Source: Tautonia sociabilis (GTDB taxonomy: Bacteria; Planctomycetota; Planctomycetia; Isosphaerales; Isosphaeraceae). Taken from it: a DNA stretch of 45,587 nt. The notes under the pieces were generated by a model. That model did no database searches, had not been told where the DNA came from, and was given only the letters and a program-made list of their open reading frames with translations. Made by a program: the position numbers and the translations under genes. Below are positions 8,262-16,957 of the stretch, in pieces. Each line of letters opens with the position of its first letter. Positions within the stretch are counted from its first letter, which is position 1. The stretch is taken from NCBI RefSeq assembly GCF_003977685.1, contig NZ_RYZH01000052.1:1-45587 (forward strand), in the 5' to 3' direction.

Positions 8262-8807
8262 ATGATCGACACCGAAGGCCTCCGGCCGATGGAGGCGCTC
8301 CACAACCTGCTCCGCCGGCCGACCCAGCTGGGCCTGGTCCTCAACGCCTCCCTGCTGGCCGCCTGGTACGGCGCCACCTACATGCCGTTCCAGCGGGCCA
8401 TCGCCGAGGACGAGGCCCGCCTGGCCACCAACCGGGAGCGCCTCGAACTGGCCCGAGAGGTCGAGCACCTCCGCCGCCAGGCCGACCGGTTCCAGGACTA
8501 CCTCCCCGAAACCGAGGAGGGGGACCCGTGGATCCCCTTCCTCATGGCCGGCGCCCGGGAGTTCCCGATCAAGCTCGTCGCCCTGGACCCTCGCCCCCCC
8601 GCCGACATCGGGCCGTACAAGGCCCCGGTCTACCGGGTCGTCGTCGAGGGGCCCTTCCCCGAGCTGGAGCGCTTCCTCCGCTGGCTGGAGGGCTCCCCCC
8701 GCCTGATCCGGGTCGACTCGATCCGGGTCATCACCAAGGCGGCCATCGGCGTTCAGGGTGCGACCACCAACGAGATGCAATTGACGGTGATGGGCCTGGA
8801 GGGATGA
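8262..8807 (+). CDS. PilO / GspM-like inner-membrane protein
   Basis: A 181-aa bitopic protein. There is a short cytoplasmic N-terminus and one transmembrane segment (about 22-40, LVLNASLLAAWYGATYMPF). A coiled coil (about 45-75, DEARLATNRERLELAREVEH) precedes a ferredoxin-like periplasmic domain with the PilO-type strand VYRVVVEGPFPELERFLRWL. In type IV pilus and T2SS machines this class pairs with PilN/GspL to align the ATPase with the secretin. The gene lies 1 base before the next one. Identification is by size, topology and position as much as by sequence. Confidence 0.75.
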   Translation: MIDTEGLRPMEALHNLLRRPTQLGLVLNASLLAAWYGATYMPFQRAIAEDEARLATNRERLELAREVEHLRRQADRFQDYLPETEEGDPWIPFLMAGAREFPIKLVALDPRPPADIGPYKAPVYRVVVEGPFPELERFLRWLEGSPRLIRVDSIRVITKAAIGVQGATTNEMQLTVMGLEG

Positions 8808-8808
8808 C

Positions 8809-9639
8809 ATGCCCAACGATCTGTCCGACTCCCTGGTCAAGCTCGGGCCGCTCGGCGGCTTCCTCGTGGCCGTCGGCTACTGCGCCTGGCCCTACGTCTC
8901 TCCTCCCCGGCCGCCGGCCCCCCCACCGGCCCGGATGCCGAAGATCGAGGCCAGTTGGCTCGACCCCGACCTCAAGCCGGCCTCCGACCGCGACCCGTTC
9001 CGAGGCACGGGCTCCCCGCCGCCTCCCCCGGCGCTCGCCGCCTCCCCCGGGCCGGCGGGGCCAGCCGGACCGGCCCCCCGGGCCTCCGAGCCCGAGAGGC
9101 CGATCCGCGTCGCTTCCCGACGGGTCGAGCCGAGCCCCGAATTCCGGCTGGGCGCCACCCTGGTCTCCGGTCCCCGCCGCGCCGCCATCATCGACGGCAA
9201 GGTTTACCGCCAGGGAGACCGGTTCGAGTCGGCCGCCGGGCCCTGGACGGTGCAGTGGGTCGAGCCGGGCCGAGTCCTGCTCGGCCGGCCCCGCGGCCGG
9301 GATCCCCTGATCCTGGAGCTGCCCGACCCGCTCTCGGCGTTGACCAACTCCGGATCCGGCCCGAAGCCGGCCGACACGTCCCGTCCCGGCGGCGAGGGCC
9401 CGTTCGCGGGCCTGGGGAACGGCCTCGACCTGGGCTCCGCCCGCGCCGCCCTGGCCGCCGTGGGCGTTTCGCTGCCGGCGCCCGACCTGCTGGAGCAACT
9501 CGCCAGCCGCTCGGGGGGCAGCGTGGCCGGAGCCTACCGCGCCCTGCTTGGCCTGCTGATCTCTCCGCCCCGGGCCGCCTCCCAGCCGAATCCGGCCGGG
9601 AGCCCGGGAGCGGGCACCTCGGGGGAGGCCAACCGATGA
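8809..9639 (+). CDS. GspC/PilP-like secretin-coupling protein (probable)
   Basis: A 276-aa protein. One N-terminal transmembrane segment (about 10-30, LVKLGPLGGFLVAVGYCAW) is followed by a long Pro/Ala-rich linker (30-100). Then comes a small beta domain, LGATLVSGPRRAAIIDGKVY through RVLLGRPRGRDPLILELP, resembling the GspC homology region or PilP fold ('..a.ing..y..Gd.i..w.v..i....v.l'). A low-complexity C-terminal tail follows. The position between the PilO-like and ATPase genes supports a role linking the inner platform to the secretin. The last four bases (ATGA) overlap the ATPase start. Confidence 0.6.
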   Translation: MPNDLSDSLVKLGPLGGFLVAVGYCAWPYVSPPRPPAPPPARMPKIEASWLDPDLKPASDRDPFRGTGSPPPPPALAASPGPAGPAGPAPRASEPERPIRVASRRVEPSPEFRLGATLVSGPRRAAIIDGKVYRQGDRFESAAGPWTVQWVEPGRVLLGRPRGRDPLILELPDPLSALTNSGSGPKPADTSRPGGEGPFAGLGNGLDLGSARAALAAVGVSLPAPDLLEQLASRSGGSVAGAYRALLGLLISPPRAASQPNPAGSPGAGTSGEANR

Positions 9640-11366
9640 GCGCCGCTTCCGTCGCCGACGAACGCGCCCTGCTGATCGAGCTGCTCATCCAGCGCGGCGT
9701 CCTCACCCCCGACCGCCTCCGGGAGATCCGGTCCCGAGGCCAGGAGGTCACCGAGCGCTCCCTGGTCGCCGCCGGCCTGGTCGCCGACCTGGACATCGCC
9801 CGGGCCTACGCCGACTACCTCGCCGTGCCGCTCTTCGACCCCGGCCCCGACGCCCCGGCCCCCGACCCCGAACTCGCCCGACTGCTCACCGAGAAGCTCT
9901 GCCGGGACCAGACCATCGCCCCGATCGCCGCCCGAGAGGACGAACTGGACCTCGCCTTCGTCAGCCCTCGGGAGATGCTGATCATCGACGAGGTCCAACT
10001 GCTCACCGGCCTCCGCGTCCGCCCGATGATGGCGCCGCTGTCGATCGTCGAGCAGATGATCGAAGACCTCTATCGCTCGAGCCGATCCCCCGCCGCCTTC
10101 ACCCCCGACGCCGAAAGCTTCGAGCCGACCGACCTCGACGAGGGGCTGACCGAGGAGGAGGACCGGGCCGGCACCCTCGTCCTCGACGAAGCTCCGCCTC
10201 CCGGCCGAGACGGCCGCATCATCCGCATGGTCAACCAGATCCTGGAGCACTCCATCCGGGCTGGCGCCAGCGACATCCACTTCGAGCCCTTCGAGGACGC
10301 CTGCAAGATCCGCATGCGCATCGACGGCCGCCTGCAGGAGTACCAGGTCCTGCCCCGGCACGTCTTCATCAGCATCGTCTCCCGCCTGAAGATCCTCGGC
10401 CGCATGGACATCGCCGAGAAGCGCATCCCCCAGGACGGCGCGATCGCCCTGAAAAGCGGCGACCGCCGGCTGGACCTCCGCGTCAGCACCATGCCCACGG
10501 TCTACGGCGAGAAGATGGTCATCCGGCTGCTGGACAAGGCCTCCATCCCGCTGGACCTCCGCGGCCTGGGCCTCTCCCCCCGCCAGGTGGCCGACATCAC
10601 CGAGGCGATCCGTTGCCCCCACGGCCTGATCCTCGTCACCGGGCCGACCGGCTCGGGCAAGTCCACCACCCTCTACACCTGCCTGAACCTGCTCAACGAG
10701 CCGACCACCAACATCTGCACCGCCGAGGACCCGGTCGAGTACAAGTTCAAGGGCCTCAACCAGGTGCAGATGAAGCCGCTGATCAACCTGACCTTCGCCA
10801 CCGCCCTGCGCGCCTTCCTGCGACAGGACCCCGACATCATCATGGTGGGCGAGGTCCGCGACCCGGAGACGGCCCAGATCTGCATGCGGGCCGCCCTCAC
10901 CGGCCACCTGGTCCTCTCCACCCTGCACACCAACGACGCCCTGTCCTCCATCAGCCGCCTGCAGGACATGGAGCTGGAGCCGTTCATGCTCGCCTCGACG
11001 CTCCGGCTGCTCCAGGCCCAGCGTCTGGTGCGCACGCTCTGCGCCTCGTGCAAGGCCCCTTACGAGTGCGACCCCGAGACCGCCCGCCGCTACGGCCTGG
11101 AGCCGGGCCAGACCCTCTACCGCCCCGTCGGCTGCGACCAGTGCCGAGGCACCGGCTACTTCGGCCGGATCGGCGTCTTCGAGGTCATCCGCATCACCGG
11201 CGCCCTGGCCGACCTGATTCAGGCGCGCACTCCCCTGTCCGAACTCCGCGCCGCCGTCCGAGCCCAGGGGGTCGACCTGCTGATCCACGACGCCATCGAC
11301 AAGGCCCGGCGCGGCCTGACCAGCCTCGAGGCCGCCCTCAGCGTGGCGATGGCCGGCGACGAGTGA
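9636..11366 (+). CDS. GspE/PilB-family assembly ATPase
   Basis: A 576-aa hexameric ATPase powering pilus or pseudopilus assembly. The N-terminal T2SSE_N domain (about 10-70) includes LIQRGVLTPDRLREI and ends VPLFDP. The core has ASDIHFEPFEDACKIRMRID, Walker A GPTGSGKSTT (about 336-345), the Asp box (CTAEDPVEYKFKGLNQVQ), Walker B (DIIMVGEVRDPETA) and the His box (STLHTNDA). A tetracysteine zinc site (CASC...CDQC) followed by GTGYFGRIGVFEV marks it as an assembly ATPase rather than a PilT retraction motor. The ATG at 9636 overlaps the previous stop. No pilT is present in the window. Confidence 0.96.
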   Translation: MSAASVADERALLIELLIQRGVLTPDRLREIRSRGQEVTERSLVAAGLVADLDIARAYADYLAVPLFDPGPDAPAPDPELARLLTEKLCRDQTIAPIAAREDELDLAFVSPREMLIIDEVQLLTGLRVRPMMAPLSIVEQMIEDLYRSSRSPAAFTPDAESFEPTDLDEGLTEEEDRAGTLVLDEAPPPGRDGRIIRMVNQILEHSIRAGASDIHFEPFEDACKIRMRIDGRLQEYQVLPRHVFISIVSRLKILGRMDIAEKRIPQDGAIALKSGDRRLDLRVSTMPTVYGEKMVIRLLDKASIPLDLRGLGLSPRQVADITEAIRCPHGLILVTGPTGSGKSTTLYTCLNLLNEPTTNICTAEDPVEYKFKGLNQVQMKPLINLTFATALRAFLRQDPDIIMVGEVRDPETAQICMRAALTGHLVLSTLHTNDALSSISRLQDMELEPFMLASTLRLLQAQRLVRTLCASCKAPYECDPETARRYGLEPGQTLYRPVGCDQCRGTGYFGRIGVFEVIRITGALADLIQARTPLSELRAAVRAQGVDLLIHDAIDKARRGLTSLEAALSVAMAGDE

Positions 11367-11388
11367 ACCGACCGAGGGGATACCTCCC

Positions 11389-12483
11389 ATGGCGTTCGAC
11401 GAGTGGGTGATGGCCAACGCCCGGGTCGCCACCCGGCCAAGGAAACGGCTCGGCATCGACGATGTCCTCGCCTTCTTCCAGCAGCTGGCGACGCTCGTCG
11501 CCGCCGGCACCCCGTTGCTCCAGGCCATCCAGACCGGCGCCGAGCAGACCGAGAGCCTCCGGCTCCGCCAGATCCTCCACGAAATCGCCGGCCGCCTCTC
11601 GGCCGGCAGCTCCCTCCACACCGCCGCGGCCAACTATCCCGAAGCCTTCGAGTACTCCTGGATCGAGATGATCCGCACCGGAGAGATCACCGGGAGGATG
11701 TCCGAGGTGCTCCGCGAGCTCTCCGCCCAGGTCCAGGAGGCCCGAGAGGCCCGCCGCCGGGTCCGGGCGGCGATGTTCTACCCCGCCGTGCTGCTCTGCG
11801 TGGCCACCCTGGCCATCGCCGCCATGCTCCGCTTCGTGGTCCCCACCTTCGACCGCATGTTCAAGGAGATGGGCGCCCCCCTGCCGGAGATCACCCAGTT
11901 CGTCGTCAACGCCTCGCGTTTCGTCGTCTCCTACGGGCTGTACATCGCCGTGGGCCTCGGCCTGCTCGGCTTCGCCTTCCAGCGCTACTTCGCCACCGAG
12001 GACGGCCGCCGCCGCGTTCTGGGGATCGTCATGGTCCTGCCCACCGCCGGCGACCTGCTCGTGCAGTCGACCATGTACCGCTTCGCCTCGAACATCGCCC
12101 TGCTGCTCAAAAGCGGCGTGCCGATGCTCGAGACGCTGGACACCCTCAAGGGGGTCCTCGGCTTCAACCCCATTTACCGGGACGCCATCGAGCAGGCCCG
12201 CCGCCGCGTGGCCGCCGGCCAGTCCCTGGCCTCCGCCCTCGAGGAGAGCGGTCTGTTCACCGCGATGATCATCAACATGGTCCGCACCGGCGAGGAATCA
12301 GGACAGCTCGCCGCGGTCATGGAGCGGGTGGCGCCCTACTATCGAGAGAAGGTCGAGTCGCTCATCGCCAAGGTCTCCAAGTCGCTCGAGCCGCTCATCG
12401 TGGTCGGCATGGGCGCCATGATCGCGGTGATGATGCTCTCGATCTATCTCCCCATGTTTAACATGTCCGGCAACATCCGATGA
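11389..12483 (+). CDS. GspF/PilC-family inner-membrane platform protein
   Basis: A 364-aa polytopic platform protein on which the ATPase acts. Two T2SSF domains are visible. The first (about 25-150) contains LATLVAAGTPLLQAIQTGAE and WIEMIRTGEITGRM. The second (about 225-350) contains IALLLKSGVPMLETLDTLKG and NMVRTGEESGQLAAVMERV. Transmembrane segments lie near 125-147, 180-200 and 335-357. The ending YLPMFNMSGNIR is typical of the family. GAGGGG lies about 11 bases before the ATG. The stop overlaps the next start by ATGA. Confidence 0.95.
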   Translation: MAFDEWVMANARVATRPRKRLGIDDVLAFFQQLATLVAAGTPLLQAIQTGAEQTESLRLRQILHEIAGRLSAGSSLHTAAANYPEAFEYSWIEMIRTGEITGRMSEVLRELSAQVQEAREARRRVRAAMFYPAVLLCVATLAIAAMLRFVVPTFDRMFKEMGAPLPEITQFVVNASRFVVSYGLYIAVGLGLLGFAFQRYFATEDGRRRVLGIVMVLPTAGDLLVQSTMYRFASNIALLLKSGVPMLETLDTLKGVLGFNPIYRDAIEQARRRVAAGQSLASALEESGLFTAMIINMVRTGEESGQLAAVMERVAPYYREKVESLIAKVSKSLEPLIVVGMGAMIAVMMLSIYLPMFNMSGNIR

Positions 12484-12968
12484 CACCGCTTCCCAGCCGA
12501 CGCGCCGAGGCGGGGTCAACCCGGCCCGGATTGACGCTCGTCGAGGTGATGATCGTGGCGCTGCTGATCGGCCTCTTCGCCGCCATGGCCATCCCCTCCT
12601 ACTGGGGGTCCATGGAGCAGGCCCGCGCCGACCTGGCCGCCGCCAACCTCCGGACCCTCTGGTCCGCCGAGCGCCTCCACTTCCTGGAGTACCGGACGAT
12701 CACCTCCGACCCCAACGACCTGGTCGCGCTGGGGGTCCTCCAGTCGGGAGAGGTCCAGGTCCTCGGCCCGACGCTGACCTTCACCATGTACGACGACCCC
12801 TCCTATGTCTACCAGATCGACGTCGACAGCAACGGGGTCTTCGACGCCGTCGCCGTCCGCTCCGCCGGCGCCTCCTTCAGCGGCACGCTGTCGATCGACG
12901 AGGCCGGGGTCATCTCCGGCTTCCTCGTCGACGCCCAGGGGCGGGTCGTCCGCCCCGGATTCCGATGA
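12480..12968 (+). CDS. Type IV prepilin-like protein (GspG/GspH-like)
   Basis: A 162-aa pseudopilin. A 17-residue basic leader ends RPG, then LTLVEVMIVALLIGLFAAM with Glu at +5. After the alpha1 helix, ADLAAANLRTLWSAERLHFL and LVALGVLQSGEVQVLGP lead into a beta-rich C-terminal domain (FTMYDDPSYVYQIDVDSNG). The calcium-like DVDSNGVFD loop resembles major-pseudopilin metal loops. ATGA overlaps occur at both ends, so expression is tightly coupled to its neighbours. Confidence 0.88.
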   Translation: MTPLPSRRAEAGSTRPGLTLVEVMIVALLIGLFAAMAIPSYWGSMEQARADLAAANLRTLWSAERLHFLEYRTITSDPNDLVALGVLQSGEVQVLGPTLTFTMYDDPSYVYQIDVDSNGVFDAVAVRSAGASFSGTLSIDEAGVISGFLVDAQGRVVRPGFR

Positions 12969-13329
12969 CCGGCCCTTCGGCTCCCGCCGGCGCCCCGGCT
13001 CGACCTACCTGGAGGTCCAGGTGGCCTTCGCCGTGCTCGGCGTCGCGCTGTCCGGCCTGGCCCCGGTCGTCGTCGCGCAGCTCCGCATGACCGCCGAGGT
13101 CGAGAACCTGCTGCCGGCCGGCTCGACCCACTACCTCGTGCCCGTCTCGGGAGCCTGGCACCGCAAGCTCGGCGTCGACGCCGGGCGCTACGACACCGAC
13201 ATCCCCTTCGGCGGCGACCCCGCCGCCGGCACGGCCAACATCGTCACCATCGAGGCCGTCGTCGACCTCACCGGCCCGGACGACTCCGCCTCCGTCGAGG
13301 TCCTCGTCGAGGAGATTCCGCCTCCCTGA
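12965..13329 (+). CDS. GspI-like minor pseudopilin, apparently frameshifted near its start
   Basis: The translation RRRPGSTYLEVQVAFAVLGV is a clear prepilin signal (cleavage after PG, Glu at +5), followed by a minor-pilin helix and about 100 further residues. That frame has no start codon nearby. The ATG at 12965 overlaps the upstream stop as ATGA, the operon's usual pattern, but reads MTGPSAPAGA in another frame. Restoring one missing base between about 12968 and 13000, for example in the CCCC run at 12993-12996, would join them into a protein with a normal basic leader. Either a real inactivating deletion or a sequence error. The only in-frame ATG (12805) lies deep inside the previous gene and gives an implausible leader. 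Confidence 0.6.
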
Positions 13330-13387
13330 TCGGCTCCCCAGACCCGGACCGGAGATCCCGAACGCCCTTCAGACCGGAGCCCCGATC

Positions 13388-13942
13388 ATGCCCCCCCGCC
13401 CGAGGCGACGGACCGGCTTCACCCTGGTGGAGATGGCCTGCGCCGTCGTGCTCACCGGCCTGCTCGGTGTGCTGCTCGTCTCGGCCTGGGGCGCCTTCGG
13501 CGTGCCGGCCGTCGAGTCCTACCGCCGCGGCCGACTCGCCCGAGAGGCGATGATGGCCGCCGCCTCCCTGGCCGCCGACCTCGGCGGCTCCCTCCCCTCC
13601 CCCGTCGGCCGCTACGGCGGCCGCGACGAGTACGCGCTGGTCTCCTGGCGCACCACCGGCGGCGACGACCTGGAGCTCTGGTTCGACGGCCCTCCGGCCG
13701 ACGGCACCACCTCCCACTCCCTCCCCGACCTGGCCGTCATCTACTGGGTCGACCCCGTCTCCTCGACCCTCCGACGCTGGGACCAGGCCACCGGCACCAC
13801 CACCGTCGTCTCCAGCGACACCGTCGCCATGGCCGTCGAGACCGACTACCCCGGCGGCGGCGGCGACCAGCTGGCCATCGTGCTCACCTTCCAGTACCGC
13901 GACATCATTCGCCAGCACACCTTCATCGCGAGCAAGCCGTGA
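13388..13942 (+). CDS. Minor pseudopilin (GspH/GspJ-like)
   Basis: A 184-aa prepilin. A 10-residue leader (MPPRPRRRTG) precedes FTLVEM with Glu at +5 and a long hydrophobic helix (ACAVVLTGLLGVLLVSAWG). The C-terminal domain has YALVSWRTTGGDDLELWFDG and IYWVDPVSSTLRRWDQATG, the 'strand - W - Y.v....L.R' pattern common in GspJ/PilW-type pseudopilins. It starts 58 bases after the GspI-like gene. The stop overlaps the next GTG start. Confidence 0.82.
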   Translation: MPPRPRRRTGFTLVEMACAVVLTGLLGVLLVSAWGAFGVPAVESYRRGRLAREAMMAAASLAADLGGSLPSPVGRYGGRDEYALVSWRTTGGDDLELWFDGPPADGTTSHSLPDLAVIYWVDPVSSTLRRWDQATGTTTVVSSDTVAMAVETDYPGGGGDQLAIVLTFQYRDIIRQHTFIASKP

Positions 13943-14373
13943 GACGAGCCTCCTCCCGCCCCCCGCGGCCCGGCCGGCCGGGACTGGCTCTCGTCGCCGT
14001 CCTGGCCCACTTGACCCTCATCTTCATGGCCTGGAGCCTGGCCAACCGCCAGTGCGCCTCCACCATCGGCCTGGAGGAGGCCATCGAACGCCGCCAGTCC
14101 CGACAGGCGGGGAGCCTCTCCGCCCTGGCCTTGGGCGTCGCTCTGCTGGAAACCGGCACCCCCGACCCCGCCAAGCTCTCCGGCTCCCCGCCGACCTACA
14201 AATGCTTCGTCGAGGTCATCGTTGATGGCGCCGTCACCCCCTACACGCTGACGTTCGTCGAGCTCGACCCCTCCGTCTCGAGCAGCCCCCCCACCAGCCG
14301 GTGGTCGGTCTCGGCCGCGCCCTACGATGCCGAGGAAGACATCGGCATCGAGGGCCCGATTACCTCCTTCTGA
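13939..14373 (+). CDS. GspK/PilX-like atypical minor pseudopilin (probable)
   Basis: A 144-aa protein starting with GTG (13939, GTGA overlap). The basic leader ends GRPG, then LALVAVLAHLTLIFMAWSLA. Position +5 is Ala, not Glu; loss of Glu5 is a hallmark of GspK, the tip pseudopilin. It is much shorter than typical GspK (about 300 aa) and lacks a recognisable SAM-like domain, so PilX-like is an alternative. Its place as the fourth minor pilin supports a tip-complex role. Confidence 0.6.
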   Translation: MRRASSRPPRPGRPGLALVAVLAHLTLIFMAWSLANRQCASTIGLEEAIERRQSRQAGSLSALALGVALLETGTPDPAKLSGSPPTYKCFVEVIVDGAVTPYTLTFVELDPSVSSSPPTSRWSVSAAPYDAEEDIGIEGPITSF

Positions 14374-14381
14374 GTCCCGAG

Positions 14382-14993
14382 ATGGCGGAACGGATCATGG
14401 ACAGCCTTCCCGGCGACGAGGAATCGCGCCCCCTTGCCCGCTCCCCCCGGGGCCCCGATCGCCGGCGACGGCGGACCCTCCCCTGGGACGCCCTCTTCAC
14501 CCCGGCCCGCCGCCGCCGACACCGCCGGCTCTCCGACCAGGGGCCGTATGCCTTCGTCGACCGCTACGACCCCGTGCTCGGCGTCCTCATCCTGCTGCTG
14601 CTGGCCCTGACGCTCACCGACGGCGTCCTGACGATGATCCTCATCGACCTGTTCTGCGAGGAGGCCAACCCCGTCATGGCCGTCCTCATCGAGCATGGGC
14701 CGATGGCCTTCGTCCTGGGCAAGTACCTGATGACGGCCGTCGGCCTCCCCGTGCTGCTGGTCTTCCAGCACCACCGAATGTTCGGCACCCGCTTCCGGGT
14801 CCGCCACCTCTTCCCCGCCTTCGTCGCGCTGTACCTCCTCCTGATCGTCTACCAGATCCACCTGCTCCGGCTCACCTCCCAGCTCCTCCACGCCCAGTCG
14901 GCCGCCGACCTCGCCGCCGCCGAGGTGATGACCGCCGCCGAGGCCATGGCCGAGGCGGCCGCGACCGCCATGGCTCAGGACGGCCGCCCATGA
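14382..14993 (+). CDS. DUF5658-like integral membrane protein
   Basis: A 203-aa membrane protein. An Arg-rich cytoplasmic N-terminus (20-50) precedes four hydrophobic segments: LGVLILLLLALTLTDGVLTM, a loop with EEANPVMAVLIEHGPMAF, LGKYLMTAVGLPVLLVF, and FPAFVALYLLLIVYQIHLL. The 'TD..LT...l....EANP.M....e.GP..F...K' signature matches the DUF5658 family. The C-terminus is an Ala-rich helix (EVMTAAEAMAEAAATAMA). The function is unknown. It sits between the minor pilins and the prepilin peptidase, so it is probably co-translated with the machine. ATG 14382 is used; 14397 is an alternative. Confidence 0.65.
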   Translation: MAERIMDSLPGDEESRPLARSPRGPDRRRRRTLPWDALFTPARRRRHRRLSDQGPYAFVDRYDPVLGVLILLLLALTLTDGVLTMILIDLFCEEANPVMAVLIEHGPMAFVLGKYLMTAVGLPVLLVFQHHRMFGTRFRVRHLFPAFVALYLLLIVYQIHLLRLTSQLLHAQSAADLAAAEVMTAAEAMAEAAATAMAQDGRP

Positions 14994-15832
14994 CCCCGAT
15001 CCACCACATCGTCGCCGCCGCTTCCCTGTTCCTCCTCGGCGCCTCCTTCGGCAGCTTCCTGAACGTCTGCATCTACCGCATCCCCCTGGGCCTGAGCCTG
15101 TTCCGGCCCCCGTCGAGTTGCCCGGGGTGCGGCTCCCGGATCGCCGCCAGGGACAATCTTCCCGTCCTCGGCTGGCTCCTGCTCCGAGGCCGATGCCGAT
15201 GCTGCCGATCGCCGATCTCCCCCCGATACCCGATCGTCGAGGCCGCCGTCGGCCTGTTGCTGGTTTGCTCCTGCTTCGCCCTCGGCGCCGGCGACCCGAT
15301 CGAGCTCGGCGCGGCGGCCGCCTGCTGGACCCTGGCCGACGGCCTGGCCTGGTCGGCCTTCCTCGTCACCGGAGCGATGATCGCCTGGGACCGGGGGGCT
15401 GTCCCCCGCTCGGTCGCCTCCTCCGGCCTGCTCGCTGCCCTCGTGCTCGCCGCCTCCCGGCCGGCCGGCCCCGGCGGGGGGCTGGCCCCTGGCCTGCTCG
15501 ACGCCCTGCTCGGCGCCCTGGCCGCCGCCGGGGCGGCCTGGGCTTCCCCTCAGCTCTCCCTCCGGCCAGCCCCCTCCCGACGATCCCCGGCCGCTCCGGG
15601 AGACGTCGCCTTCTCGGCGACCGTCGGCGCCTTCGTCGGCCTCCGAGCGATCGGGCCGGTGCTCGCCACCGCCTCCGTCCTGCCGCTGATCGTCCTCGCC
15701 GCCGACGCCCTCCGCCGCCCTCGCCTCTCCAACGCGACCGATCCCGGCGGCGCCCCCCTGCCCTTCTCGACGGCCCTCGGCCTGGCCGGCCTCGCCCCGA
15801 TCCTGGCTGGCCCCTGGCTCCTCTGCCAATGA
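14990..15832 (+). CDS. Prepilin peptidase / N-methyltransferase (GspO/PilD)
   Basis: A 280-aa aspartic protease that cleaves and N-methylates the pilins encoded upstream. The N-terminus has GASFGSFLNVCIYRIPLGL. A cytoplasmic zinc module follows (C44-x2-C47 and C69-x2-C72; PGCGSRIAARDNLPVLGW, SPRYPIVE). Catalytic aspartates are D134 (AMIAWDRGAVP, in place of IDLDHxxIPD) and D205 in PGDVAFSATVGAFVG (the GxGD motif reads PGD). The membrane segments are strongly Ala/Leu-rich. It starts by ATGA overlap and closes the operon. Confidence 0.92.
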   Translation: MTPIHHIVAAASLFLLGASFGSFLNVCIYRIPLGLSLFRPPSSCPGCGSRIAARDNLPVLGWLLLRGRCRCCRSPISPRYPIVEAAVGLLLVCSCFALGAGDPIELGAAAACWTLADGLAWSAFLVTGAMIAWDRGAVPRSVASSGLLAALVLAASRPAGPGGGLAPGLLDALLGALAAAGAAWASPQLSLRPAPSRRSPAAPGDVAFSATVGAFVGLRAIGPVLATASVLPLIVLAADALRRPRLSNATDPGGAPLPFSTALGLAGLAPILAGPWLLCQ

Positions 15833-16133
15833 TCCCAACCGAAAGCGGCCGGCCCGACGCTCGACGGCCTCGAACCCAGGCTCGAAACGGCGAGCAAGGC
15901 CCGGGGCCGCCCCCCCCTCGTCGGGATCCCTCGACGATGCCGCCCGATCCGGTCATGCCGGGAGGTCGGGCTCCCGGATCGATCGGCCCCTTCCTCCGAT
16001 GGCGAGGAAGCCGGACGATCGCCGATAGCTCCTGACATCCGCCCTCAACCACCCGGGCGGCCCGTCGGCGCGCGCCGTCGCCGACGGCCGGAGGCCGGGA
16101 GGGGAAAGCGTCGAACCCGGAGGCCGATCGCCG
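15833..16133. other. Intergenic gap between prepilin peptidase and next gene
   Basis: 301 bases without a gene. No strong hairpin-plus-T terminator and no convincing promoter is visible. GAGGGGAAAG (16096-16105) lies too far upstream to be the ribosome-binding site of the gene at 16134. Confidence 0.4.
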
Positions 16134-16850
16134 ATGAGCACGCCGCGCCGATTCCGTCCCGGTACCTGGGACCCCCTGGAGGAGCGGGTCGTCCTATCGA
16201 CCGGCCTGAGGGTGCCCCTGGACCGGGCCGCCCTGATCGACCGCTACCGGGAGCTCGCCGCCCAGCGGGCCGCCGCCCGACAGCTCCCCTCCCTGCCGGC
16301 CAGCGTCTCCCGGCCGGCCCTCGTCGCTCGACCGGCCCCCCGGGGGCTGAACACCCCCGAGGCCGTCATCAACCAGCAGTACGCCTCCTACGCCGCCGAT
16401 GTCTCCCACGCGGTGGACCTCTACTTCGGCAGCCTCTCCGAGAACCCCTCCAACACCGCCGTCCTCGACGACGTGGGCCGTCAGTATCTCTCCTACATCT
16501 CCCAGCGCACGCTCTCGCTCTCCCGGGACCTAGTGTCCTACTTCAACCGACTGCCGATCCGACTCCCCCGGGTCCCCGGCAACTACTACACCGAGCGTCC
16601 CGAGACCGCCATCCAGCTCTACATCGCCAACCAGATCGCCGGTCAGGGCCCGCAGCTGCTGCTGGCGCAACTGCTCGCCCTGCCGCTGCCCTCCAGCACC
16701 GGCAACGCCGTCGACCTTTACCAGGACACCGTCTCCTCGATCATCGAGAGCTCCCGACAGCAGATCCGGGAGGGGGTCCGGCTCCTCTTCGCCGGTCGCA
16801 GCGTCGTCGGCGTCGGACTCCTCACCCCGGCGATCCCCGCCCAGCCCTGA
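16134..16850 (+). CDS. Hypothetical planctomycete protein with LEERVVLS N-terminal motif
   Basis: A 238-aa protein. The N-terminus RFRPGTWDPLEERVVLSTG is the planctomycete 'LE(P/E)R..LS' signature found near the start of many surface or secreted proteins, sometimes in place of an obvious signal peptide. The body is helical and hydrophilic (AALIDRYRELAAQRAAARQL, then YASYAADVSHAVDLYFGSLS). It has no catalytic motif that I recognise. It follows the pilus/secretion operon and ends at a strong hairpin. I infer a candidate exported protein or substrate of the neighbouring system. Confidence 0.7.
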   Translation: MSTPRRFRPGTWDPLEERVVLSTGLRVPLDRAALIDRYRELAAQRAAARQLPSLPASVSRPALVARPAPRGLNTPEAVINQQYASYAADVSHAVDLYFGSLSENPSNTAVLDDVGRQYLSYISQRTLSLSRDLVSYFNRLPIRLPRVPGNYYTERPETAIQLYIANQIAGQGPQLLLAQLLALPLPSSTGNAVDLYQDTVSSIIESSRQQIREGVRLLFAGRSVVGVGLLTPAIPAQP

Positions 16851-16873
16851 TCCGATCCCCCCTCCCCAAGCGC

Positions 16874-16918
16874 AACCGGCCGCCGGAGCGCCCCATTCGG
16901 GCACTCCGGCGGCCGGTT
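16874..16918. terminator. Bidirectional hairpin between convergent genes
   Basis: A perfect 15-bp stem: AACCGGCCGCCGGAG (16874-16888) pairs with CTCCGGCGGCCGGTT (16904-16918), with a 15-base loop. It lies between the ends of the 16134 gene and the secretin gene. There is no long T-run on either side, but the placement and stem strength suit a shared terminator. Confidence 0.7.
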
Positions 16919-16957
16919 CGATCGGTCTCGGCCGATCTCACCCGATCGGCCCCGGGA

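Noticed and set aside
12805..12964. Upstream extension of the GspI-like protein from ATG 12805
   Set aside because: It would overlap the previous gene by 160 bases and give a Ser/Thr/Pro-rich leader of over 60 residues, unlike any prepilin.
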